A stretch of 64,000 nt of DNA from Kordiimonadaceae bacterium (lineage in GTDB: Bacteria; Pseudomonadota; Alphaproteobacteria; Sphingomonadales; Emcibacteraceae): positions 62,001-126,000 of the forward strand of contig JACKKT010000006.1 in NCBI GenBank assembly GCA_024236295.1, given 5' to 3'. Positions 53,205 to 60,939 of this stretch are shown piece after piece (positions within the stretch are counted from its first letter, which is position 1; each line of letters begins with the position of its first letter). Below the pieces are notes generated by a model that saw nothing but the letters and a program-made list of their open reading frames with translations, was not told the DNA's origin and did not search any database. The position numbers were made by a program, and so were the translations under genes.

Positions 53205-54295
53205 TTTACGCCTCCATCGGAAAGAAGGTGATCCCTGTTTAATTCTTCAAGCATAAGATTAGCAACAAATTCAGATCCTTCAGCATTAAAGTGAATTGAA
53301 TCGCCATAATACTGATGCCCACCCGGCACAAGCTGATCAAGTTTCAAGACAGGAATACCATATCCTCTGCTTATTTCTTCCATGATATTATTATGACGGT
53401 CATAGACGTCATGAAGTCCTTCAATGCTGAAACAACCATCTTTTGATCTGGAAAAAGCAGATAGTTCGTATTGCTCTTCTTCTGACATATCACGGGAATA
53501 CGCACGGGGGTTGCGGACAACAAGCAAAGGCACATTGGCATTCTGAATTGATTTTAAAACCGATTCAAAACTATCCCGAAAAGGTTTTTCATTTAAACTT
53601 TTCGGATCTGTACTTTGCTCTACTTCTGGTCTGAGTTCGCGAAGTATGGCTGTATTTTTTACTAGTAGCTCAATTGAAAGCACCCACTTCGGCAAAGTTA
53701 AATTCAACAGACCATGGTTTTCCGGTGCAACACCGCCATCTTCACAATAAAGAGAAACATTATTAAAACCGCTGTAAAATATCACAAGATCAAGATCAAG
53801 GGGTTTAAGAACTTTCTCAAAAAGCTGTTGCTGATCTGCGAAATAATATCCGGCTATACCACCATTAATCACATTGATCTTTTTATCTGGAAACTGTGCC
53901 TGAAGATCCGCCTGAAGCCGATATGGAATAGTATCTTCATTGACCGGATTAATCATTCCCATCACGGATGATGCACCAAGCATAGCAATACGAATTTCAT
54001 TATCCTGCTTTTTTGTCTGAATTTCAGGGCTTCTTAGCCCAAGGGAATTTGAGCGCACCACGCGGTGTCCTTCATCCACATCTATATTGGGTTGAATAAG
54101 CTTTAGTTGATAATCCTCATTAAAATAATAAATGCTTCCATCATCTATTGTCTCAACCGAAGCTTCGTCACCTCCTTTCATATAAGCTCTAAACTGCAAA
54201 GCAGCCTCGGCTCCTGACAGCATTAATATTGCCAGTATAAAAGATATCCAAACTTTTCGATTTCCGCGAGAAGAGATATAATCTGACTTATTCAA
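53201..54295 (-). CDS. SGNH/GDSL-type hydrolase, membrane anchored, partner of the MBOAT protein
   Basis: The 364-residue protein has one N-terminal membrane anchor (ISFILAILMLSGAEAALQF) and a periplasmic SGNH domain. Block I is MLGASSVMG (Ser nucleophile), block II is VINGGIAGYYFADQQ, block III is YSGFNNVSL with Asn, and block V is DSIHFNAEG with the Asp-His pair. Such proteins (AlgJ/AlgX-like) carry out the periplasmic acetyl transfer in exopolysaccharide O-acetylation. The start is TTG with AAAGG nine bases upstream; no earlier ATG is available. Overlap with the MBOAT gene confirms an operon. Confidence 0.88.
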   Translation of the reverse strand: MNKSDYISSRGNRKVWISFILAILMLSGAEAALQFRAYMKGGDEASVETIDDGSIYYFNEDYQLKLIQPNIDVDEGHRVVRSNSLGLRSPEIQTKKQDNEIRIAMLGASSVMGMINPVNEDTIPYRLQADLQAQFPDKKINVINGGIAGYYFADQQQLFEKVLKPLDLDLVIFYSGFNNVSLYCEDGGVAPENHGLLNLTLPKWVLSIELLVKNTAILRELRPEVEQSTDPKSLNEKPFRDSFESVLKSIQNANVPLLVVRNPRAYSRDMSEEEQYELSAFSRSKDGCFSIEGLHDVYDRHNNIMEEISRGYGIPVLKLDQLVPGGHQYYGDSIHFNAEGSEFVANLMLEELNRDHLLSDGGVK

Positions 54296-54354
54296 TTAAA
54301 TACGCCTTTATAATAATTTTTTTCTAATATAAACGTATATTATTAAAAAAATAA

Positions 54355-56970
54355 TTAATTCAGACTTTTAGAGACAATTTCATAGACATGTTTCGAAAGG
54401 TTTTCCTGCTTTAAAATATCTTCCAGCGTTTTTACCATCAATTTCTGCCTATCTGCGTCAAATGCTTTCCAGCGTGTCAATTGCTTTGCCAGCCCTGCCG
54501 CAATATGCGGATTGAGCGGATCAAGCGCTTTGATATTCCGTGCAAGAAACTGATAGCCCCTACCTGACTTATCATGGAAGGATACCTGATTAAGGGCACA
54601 AAACACACTGATCAGAGACCTTACCCTATTGGGCATTTTCAAATCAAAATCAGCATGACTGTTCAGAAATTCCACCTGATCCAATACATCACTTCGAGAT
54701 GACAATGCCTGGGCACTGAACCATTTATCAAGCACAAGCTGATCATGATGCCATTTATCATAAAATTTTGTAATCGCTTCTTCCCGGCCTTCAACATTAC
54801 TATCCACCAGATAGGTAAAAGCAGCAATTTCATCTGTCATATTTGTCGCAGAATGGAACTGTTCGTTGCAGATTTTTACAATATTCTTATCAGCAATCTC
54901 CATCAGATAGCCAAGCACCATATTTTTTAAACGCCGACGCCCTGTGGCATTCGAATTATATTCGTATTGTTCATTGGTTTGACACTCATTATAGATTCGC
55001 AGCAAATCATCCTTGAGCGCCTTAGCCATTGATCCGATGAGATGTTTTCTAGACCAATGAATGCCATCAACATCAACCGGGCTTTTCTGCTGACCCAGCA
55101 ATCCTTCAGAAGGAAGGCTCAACATTTCCCCAATAAATGCTCTGTCAATTTTTTTATCATTCAGCACCAGACGCATGGCATTTATAAATGATCCGTCAAC
55201 CATTGGGGCGCGCCCCTGTTTCTGGTCCTCAATCATTTTCATGATAATATCAGTGGATATCTCCTGTACCACTTCCCAGCGGTTAAAACTGTCACTGTCA
55301 TGCTCGATCAAAAATATTTGTTCTTCACGGCTTAAGTTGCTTTTAAGTTTAACTGGTGCTGAAAACCCTCTTAGGAGAGACGGAACCGGTTTCTCATTTA
55401 TATTTTTAAAATAAAATGTCTGTCTTTCTTCTTTCAGGTTTATAAGGTCTGTACCTCCTGGGAGCATTTCCCTACCTTCCTTATCAAGTAGTCCCAGCTC
55501 AATTGGAATATGCATTGGCTTTTTATTTTGCTGACCTGGCGTATCCGGCACAAACTGTGCTATCGTTAATTCATAGCTTTTGGCCACCTCATCATATTTT
55601 CCGGCGGCAGTAAGCTCCGGTGTCCCCGCCTGACTGTACCAGAGACGAAACTGGCCAAGATCAACGCCTGAACCATCCTCCATGGCCCGGACAAAATCTT
55701 CACAGGTTACGGCCTGTCCATCATGTCTTTCAAAATAAAGATCAACACCTTTCCTGTATTTTTCCGGCCCCAGCAGCCTGTGAATCATCCGGATCACTTC
55801 GGACCCTTTTTCATAGACAGTCATCGTATAGAAATTATTGATTTCAATATAAGATTCAGGACGAACTGGATGAGCCATAGGCCCACTGTCTTCTGCAAAC
55901 TGGTGCTGGCGAAGGCTACGCACCTCATCAATACGACAGACTGCACGACTACCCATATCAGCTGAAAATTCATGATCGCGAAACACGGTTAGGCCTTCTT
56001 TCAGGCTTAACTGAAACCAGTCGCGGCAGGTTACCCGATTTCCGGTCCAATTATGGAAATATTCATGTGCAACAACTTTTTCAACAAATGAAAAGTCAGT
56101 ATCAGTTGCCGTTTCCGCCTTAGCCAAAATACATTTGGTATTAAATATATTAAGACTTTTATTTTCCATGGCACCCATATTGAAATGGCTAACCGCCACG
56201 ATATTAAAAATATCCAGATCATATTCCAGCCCGTAAACATCCTCATCCCATTTCATGGACGCTTTCAGCGATTTCATCGCATGGGAACATTTATCCAGGT
56301 CATCTTTTTCTACATAAATCCGTAAAGTCACATCAGTACCGCTTTTGGTGATAAAATGATCTTCCAGATAGTCAAGGTTGCCGCCTACAAGGGCAAAAAG
56401 ATAGCATGGCTTCGGAAAAGGATCATGCCAGACAACGAAATGGCGGCCATTTTCAATCTCACCCGCTTCTATCTGGTTACCATTTGACAAGAGTACCGGA
56501 TATTTGTTCTTGTCTGCTTCAATGCGAACCTTATAAATCGCCATAACGTCAGGGCGGTCGATAAAATAAGTAATTCGGCGAAAACCCTGTGCCTCACACT
56601 GGGTGCAGAACATTCCATTTGACATATAAAGACCCTCAAGGGCTGTATTTGCAGCGGGGTCAATATCATTTACAATAACCAGATCGAATTCTTCCGGTAC
56701 ATTCTCTATTGTTAAATAGTCAGCGTTAAGCTCGTAAGGAATTTTTTTCCCGTCTAGCAGGATAGAAACAAGCTTTAAATTTGAACCATTAAGAATTAGC
56801 GGTACATCATTGCCCCCTTGACGATTAATATGCATTCGTGACGTCACATGGGTCACATCATCATGAAGATCAAAATCAAGTTCTACGGTTTTAATTAAAA
56901 AATCAGGTTTCTTATAATCGGAGAGATATTTTGTTTTTGGCGCATCAGATTTCGCCACAGTCTTTGACAT
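54355..56970 (-). CDS. pepN: Aminopeptidase N (M1 family)
   Basis: PepN is a cytosolic zinc aminopeptidase that finishes protein degradation. The 871-residue length is typical of the proteobacterial form. The substrate-binding GAMEN motif is in HFNMGAMENKSLNIF, the zinc site HExxH is in VVAHEYFHNWTGNRVTC, and the third ligand is in LSLKEGLTVFRDHEF. The proton donor tyrosine region is EINNFYTMTVYEKGSEV. The C-terminal helical domain is complete to the end SKSLN. No operon partner is apparent. Confidence 0.97.
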   Translation of the reverse strand: MSKTVAKSDAPKTKYLSDYKKPDFLIKTVELDFDLHDDVTHVTSRMHINRQGGNDVPLILNGSNLKLVSILLDGKKIPYELNADYLTIENVPEEFDLVIVNDIDPAANTALEGLYMSNGMFCTQCEAQGFRRITYFIDRPDVMAIYKVRIEADKNKYPVLLSNGNQIEAGEIENGRHFVVWHDPFPKPCYLFALVGGNLDYLEDHFITKSGTDVTLRIYVEKDDLDKCSHAMKSLKASMKWDEDVYGLEYDLDIFNIVAVSHFNMGAMENKSLNIFNTKCILAKAETATDTDFSFVEKVVAHEYFHNWTGNRVTCRDWFQLSLKEGLTVFRDHEFSADMGSRAVCRIDEVRSLRQHQFAEDSGPMAHPVRPESYIEINNFYTMTVYEKGSEVIRMIHRLLGPEKYRKGVDLYFERHDGQAVTCEDFVRAMEDGSGVDLGQFRLWYSQAGTPELTAAGKYDEVAKSYELTIAQFVPDTPGQQNKKPMHIPIELGLLDKEGREMLPGGTDLINLKEERQTFYFKNINEKPVPSLLRGFSAPVKLKSNLSREEQIFLIEHDSDSFNRWEVVQEISTDIIMKMIEDQKQGRAPMVDGSFINAMRLVLNDKKIDRAFIGEMLSLPSEGLLGQQKSPVDVDGIHWSRKHLIGSMAKALKDDLLRIYNECQTNEQYEYNSNATGRRRLKNMVLGYLMEIADKNIVKICNEQFHSATNMTDEIAAFTYLVDSNVEGREEAITKFYDKWHHDQLVLDKWFSAQALSSRSDVLDQVEFLNSHADFDLKMPNRVRSLISVFCALNQVSFHDKSGRGYQFLARNIKALDPLNPHIAAGLAKQLTRWKAFDADRQKLMVKTLEDILKQENLSKHVYEIVSKSLN

Positions 56971-57001
56971 GCTTATTCTTTCTTAAACTTCACTTTTTAT
57001 G

Positions 57002-58138
57002 TTAACAACAACCCTGACTTGGATTCGTCGTTATTCGTTTTATGCCTGCTTTGCTTTCCTCCGGCTTTCGTTCGGATAAGCCACAACAGCCTCCTTTGAA
57101 GGGAATATCATCAGTAACTTCCACATGGGGTTCTATGGTGATCATTTGATCATTATAGGGTTCCATCTGCATTTTATTAAAGAGTTTATCACTAACGGCC
57201 ATCCTTTTACCGCGTGGGAATTTATTCCCGGCTTCATCGATAACCTCTTTCCAGGGTCCTTTATACATGACGGCCTGGTTTTTATCAAAGGATACTGCAT
57301 CATCACCTTTCCACGCCAGAATAGTCATTGATCGATATTCAATACCTTCAACAATTTGCCATGGCTCTTTATCAAATTTATCGATGTTGACACCATAAAA
57401 GCCAACCTCTTCCAAAAGACGGCCAAATTCATATTCCTGAAATGCTCCTGAAATACAGCCGCTCCAAAGCTTTTCATCATTTTTTAAATGATCCGGCGAA
57501 ACTTCATCAGATACGATATCTGAAATGGCAATTCTGCCACCAACCTTAAGGACGCGGTACATTTCTTTAAAGAGCTGTTTTTTTTCATTATCCGAAACAA
57601 GATTAAGAACACAGTTACTGACTATTATATCAATGCTTCCATCGGCAATCATCGGGGATCTTTCCCCAAATTCCTGAATTTTCTTCTTCAGGTCACCATA
57701 ACTTTCACTATCATGAACCGGATTTTCACGTAAATATTCATCGACCAGCCCCATGTCAGTTTTCAGGTCCTGAATATTGCCTTTTTTAAACTCAACATTG
57801 GCATACCCTATTTCCTTGGCGACAATCGGTGCATTTCTGCGCGCCAGATCAAGCATATCATCCGTCATGTCAACACCGATCACGCGCCCTTTCTTACCAA
57901 CCACCTGCGATGCTATGAAACAGATTTTACCGCCACCTGATCCAAGATCAAGAACCACGTCACCTTCACGCACATACTGGGACGGATCACCGCATCCGTA
58001 ATCCTTTTCTATCACTTCATTTGGAATAATTTTTAAATATTCGGTATTATAGTCAACAGGACAGCAAAGCTCAGCCTGACGTTCGTTGGCACCCTCAGCA
58101 TAACGCTTCTGGACCGAGGCGGTAATTTTCATATCCAT
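57002..58138 (-). CDS. ArsM-like SAM-dependent (arsenite) methyltransferase with C-terminal Cys motifs
   Basis: The 378-residue class I methyltransferase has the SAM motif VVLDLGSGGGKICFIASQ, RVIGVDMTDDML and NVEFKKGNIQDL. The Cys pattern of arsenite methyltransferases is present: CCPVDY (residues 25-26), GCGDPSQY, VSNCVLNLV and WSGCISGAF. These residues bind As(III). After the catalytic domain the chain adds a region with KGGCCGLSERK and ends SQGCC, extra Cys pairs that could bring in the metalloid. It follows cpdR by about 108 bases on the same strand. No arsR, arsB or other arsenic genes are seen here, and no ArsR-type operator was recognised. An alternative ATG lies two codons in. The fold and Cys pattern are seen; arsenic as substrate is inferred. 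Confidence 0.82.
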   Translation of the reverse strand: MDMKITASVQKRYAEGANERQAELCCPVDYNTEYLKIIPNEVIEKDYGCGDPSQYVREGDVVLDLGSGGGKICFIASQVVGKKGRVIGVDMTDDMLDLARRNAPIVAKEIGYANVEFKKGNIQDLKTDMGLVDEYLRENPVHDSESYGDLKKKIQEFGERSPMIADGSIDIIVSNCVLNLVSDNEKKQLFKEMYRVLKVGGRIAISDIVSDEVSPDHLKNDEKLWSGCISGAFQEYEFGRLLEEVGFYGVNIDKFDKEPWQIVEGIEYRSMTILAWKGDDAVSFDKNQAVMYKGPWKEVIDEAGNKFPRGKRMAVSDKLFNKMQMEPYNDQMITIEPHVEVTDDIPFKGGCCGLSERKPEESKAGIKRITTNPSQGCC

Positions 58139-58170
58139 GAATATTTCTCACATTAAATATCGGGTCTGTT

Positions 58171-58193
58171 GGGCAGAATAATGGATACTGCCC
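58171..58193 (-). other. Hairpin between cpdR and the methyltransferase gene
   Basis: GGGCAG / CTGCCC, six bases with an 11-base loop, lies between two genes of the same strand. There is no T run, so it is not a clear terminator; it could be a processing or mRNA-stability element. Confidence 0.35.
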
Positions 58194-58245
58194 CCTTACG
58201 ACAATCAATTTATTGTGAAATATGAATTTAAATTTGTAATACTGA

Positions 58246-58605
58246 TTAAGCAGCTAAAATACGCTCGACTTCATCAACAAGATCACGTAAGTGAAACGGT
58301 TTTTGAAGCAGTTTTGAATTTGGAGGACGTTCTGAACTGCGGTCCATGGCAACGGCAGCGAATCCGGTAATAAACATGACAGGCAGGTCTTCATACATTT
58401 TAGTCGCCCGCCGGGCAAGTTCAATCCCGTCCATACCCGGCATCACAATGTCGGTAAGAAGCAAATCAAACCGACCTGATGATAGATGCGGCATAGCTTC
58501 AATACCATGGGAAACTGTAACCACTTCATATCCTGCTTTGGTTAATGACCGCGACAGGAAATTACGCATTGTATCATCATCTTCCGCCAATAATATTCTT
58601 TGCAA
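58246..58605 (-). CDS. cpdR: CpdR-type single-domain response regulator
   Basis: CpdR is the phosphorylation-controlled adaptor that primes ClpXP to degrade CtrA-pathway and other substrates in alphaproteobacterial cell-cycle control. The 119-residue receiver matches closely: MQRILLAEDDDTMRNFLSRS (acidic triad), FDLLLTDIVMPGMDGIELAR (phospho-Asp), VMFITGFAAVAMD and KLLQKPFHLRDLVDEVERIL. It has no output domain. The gene is divergent from an N-formylglutamate amidohydrolase gene, an arrangement conserved in the class. The CtrA-like boxes elsewhere in the window fit the same regulatory network. Confidence 0.94.
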   Translation of the reverse strand: MQRILLAEDDDTMRNFLSRSLTKAGYEVVTVSHGIEAMPHLSSGRFDLLLTDIVMPGMDGIELARRATKMYEDLPVMFITGFAAVAMDRSSERPPNSKLLQKPFHLRDLVDEVERILAA

Positions 58606-58776
58606 AATATGTCACCCTCTAAAAAATTATACTTTTCTTTTTTTACCTTATAAGCATGACGAGTTTAATTATTCGTAAAGTTTATAGGTAAAAGATGCTT
58701 TTTTCTGTTTTTTTATTCATTCTTCCTATAGCCTGTAACCTATACATTATACAGGATCTTTATAAAAAACGACTAT

Positions 58777-59646
58777 ATGAAATTATATTCCGTAAATAAG
58801 GCAAACCCAAAAACAAATAATATTCTTTATAACTGCCCCCATAGCGGTGAAGAATTTCCTTCCGAATTTTTAAATCTGATTGATATCGACAAACAGACAC
58901 TGCTTTTGTCAGGAGACAGTTTTGTTGATAAACTTTTTGATGAAGTTGTCAATAACGGCTCACAATTATTTAAAAATCATTTTGGCCGCAGTTTTATTGA
59001 CACCAACAGATCAGCATATGAACTTGATCCTACAATGTTTTATGGAAATATATCTTCGCCGCTTCTTTCAGAAAGTGCAAAAGTAAAACTGGGTTATGGT
59101 TCCATTGCCAGACTGGCCTATAATAGAAAAGAAATCTATAAAGACAAAATCCCTTTTTCATATGCCCAGAAGGTTATTGAACAATATTATAATCCTGTAC
59201 ATGAAAAACTCGGCAGTCTAATAAATGAAGATCATGAAAAATTCGGCTATTCACTGCTGGTTGACTGCCATTCTATGCCATCCTATGAATTTCTTGACCA
59301 TAAGATATCCTCTACTAAACAACCCGATATAATTCTGGGTGATTTACACGGTACAAGCTGCCACAGCGCTATTACGCACTTTGTGACTAATCATTTTAAG
59401 AAATATGACTTAACTGTCGCTCATAACACACCTTTTGCCGGTGGTTATAACACGAATCATTATTCTGATCCTGCTTCTAACCGCCATGCTATTCAGATTG
59501 AAATTAAAAAGTCACTTTATATGGATGAAAAAAACCGGTCACTTAATAAATATTTTGAGCCATTGAAAATAATAATAAGTGCACTTTGCTATCATCTTGA
59601 TGAAAATATTAATGCGCTCATCAGTCAAAATGGTGTCACCAAATAA
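58777..59646 (+). CDS. N-formylglutamate amidohydrolase family protein
   Basis: The 289-residue protein fits the FGase (HutG-type) family, zinc hydrolases that release glutamate from N-formylglutamate in histidine breakdown. Visible motifs are YNCPHSGEEFPSEF near residue 20 with the His/Glu metal ligands, GRSFIDTNRSAYELDPTMF, LLVDCHSMPSYE, ILGDLHGTSCHS, and NTPFAGGYNTNHYSDP. No other hut genes are near; the adjacent cpdR suggests a conserved alphaproteobacterial gene with another or broader role. A terminator-like palindrome follows five bases after the stop. Confidence 0.92.
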   Translation: MKLYSVNKANPKTNNILYNCPHSGEEFPSEFLNLIDIDKQTLLLSGDSFVDKLFDEVVNNGSQLFKNHFGRSFIDTNRSAYELDPTMFYGNISSPLLSESAKVKLGYGSIARLAYNRKEIYKDKIPFSYAQKVIEQYYNPVHEKLGSLINEDHEKFGYSLLVDCHSMPSYEFLDHKISSTKQPDIILGDLHGTSCHSAITHFVTNHFKKYDLTVAHNTPFAGGYNTNHYSDPASNRHAIQIEIKKSLYMDEKNRSLNKYFEPLKIIISALCYHLDENINALISQNGVTK

Positions 59647-59760
59647 AAATGGCCATCCTGAAATTCAGGATGGCCCAAGTTTAGGGAGGAAATGCTCTGT
59701 TGAGCGGTTACAAGGTTCCTACACCTAGAACCCTGTACTTACATAGATAAGAATTATTTC
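59641..59760 (-). ncRNA. Candidate minus-strand small RNA with anti-Shine-Dalgarno loop
   Basis: On the minus strand a 12-base palindromic stem (GGCCATCCTGAA / TTCAGGATGGCC, 59651-59675) is followed by ATTTTTATTT, a proper terminator tail that the plus strand lacks. Upstream on the same strand lie TTTCCTCCCTAA, an unpaired CCUCCC stretch complementary to ribosome sites, and a second hairpin GGTTC / GAACC (59714-59732). Alphaproteobacterial small RNAs often carry CCUCC loops. No coding frame is supported. The 5' end is a guess. Alternatively the palindrome ends the amidohydrolase transcript only. Confidence 0.45.
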
Positions 59761-60068
59761 CCGGATTGCAAGCCTAAATTTCTCATTATTTTACAATAAC
59801 TTAAGCATAACATTAATATCACACTGTGGCTTTTATGCAACAATCTTAAATTATACTTTTATCCTTATAATTCAAATAGTTATCTTTTATTTCATGTTAA
59901 ATGCCACATAATTACCACTATCAATTTTTTGTGATCTTACGCACATTTTTTGTCGATTTAAATGTTCAAAGGACGAAAAAAATTATTCCTGACAAAATGT
60001 ATGTTGTTCATCGAGTCCAATTCCTATAATTTTATCTTGTTAAAATATGCTGGGAAGAAAAGATACAA
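59761..60068. other. AT-rich intergenic region upstream of the membrane protein at 60069
   Basis: About 300 AT-rich bases hold no reading frame that I can support and no strong hairpin. The promoter of the downstream gene, and possibly that of the candidate minus-strand RNA, should lie here. Confidence 0.4.
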
Positions 60069-60878
60069 GTGCTTGATTTCAATAACCCAATTGTCATGTT
60101 GATGGTCCTGCCCTGCCTGATAACTGTTATCGGGCATGCTCTATTTCGTTTTTTTGCCGGTGAAGGACTTGGTCATACGCTTGCAAATTCCTCTTTGATT
60201 ATTGCCTTTATAGTCACTCTGATACTTTTTTACGGGATCCCGACATTACCAATTCGCACCAATACAGACCAATTATTTTTCATTTGCCTGATTTCGCTAT
60301 GCTTTGGCTTTCTACAGGACCGATATCCAAAAATCAGCTTTCTTTCACCGCAGATCCATATCGCCCTTATGATTCTGGTTGTGTTCTGGATATATTCGAA
60401 TAATGGTGCATTCCCGGTTATTCGGGCGGATATATTTTCACTCGCCTATATTACAATAATCTCAATCATCCTGTTTTTAAAGTTAGAAGAAATTCAATAT
60501 AATGATCTTCAGGCGCCTGTCGCATTATTCTGGACGGCAGTCGGGCTTTATGTTGTGGCTAAAGGGTCAAACATTCCACTCAGTGAAAATATCATGATGA
60601 TTTTAATCGCGTCTCTTGGAACTTATCTGATCCTGAATTTTCCAAGGCCCAAATTTACTTTCGGTGCTTCGGCCCTTTATCCGGGCTATCTGATAATTTT
60701 AAGTGTTGCAATGCAGATGTTTAATGTTGACCCAAGTCTTGCCTTTTCATTGATTATTCTGACAGCGATTTTCTATACTGAGAATATCATAAACCTGCTG
60801 CCTAATGATTATGCCACACCACTGATCAGGCTTGTTTTGCCTGGGTTTCCTATAGGTTTCGCCTGGCTGTTCTCTTAA
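60069..60878 (+). CDS. Multi-pass membrane protein of unknown function
   Basis: The 269-residue protein has about eight to nine hydrophobic segments, beginning IVMLMVLPCLITVIGHALF, with few charged residues and short loops such as RTNTDQL and QDRYPKIS. It ends in VLPGFPIGFAWLFS. I do not recognise the family. It starts with GTG, with a GGGAAGAAAAG ribosome site, and is followed after about 60 bases by an S9 peptidase on the same strand. Confidence 0.7.
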   Translation: MLDFNNPIVMLMVLPCLITVIGHALFRFFAGEGLGHTLANSSLIIAFIVTLILFYGIPTLPIRTNTDQLFFICLISLCFGFLQDRYPKISFLSPQIHIALMILVVFWIYSNNGAFPVIRADIFSLAYITIISIILFLKLEEIQYNDLQAPVALFWTAVGLYVVAKGSNIPLSENIMMILIASLGTYLILNFPRPKFTFGASALYPGYLIILSVAMQMFNVDPSLAFSLIILTAIFYTENIINLLPNDYATPLIRLVLPGFPIGFAWLFS

Positions 60879-60939
60879 GTTTGCAATTGATAAAATGACC
60901 TGATAGGCTCAATTCCATATCATTCGGAGGGGCCGATTC

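Noticed and set aside
58171..58193. Riboswitch or ArsR operator before the ArsM-like gene
   Set aside because: Only a simple six-base hairpin is present; no known aptamer or ArsR-type dyad could be recognised.
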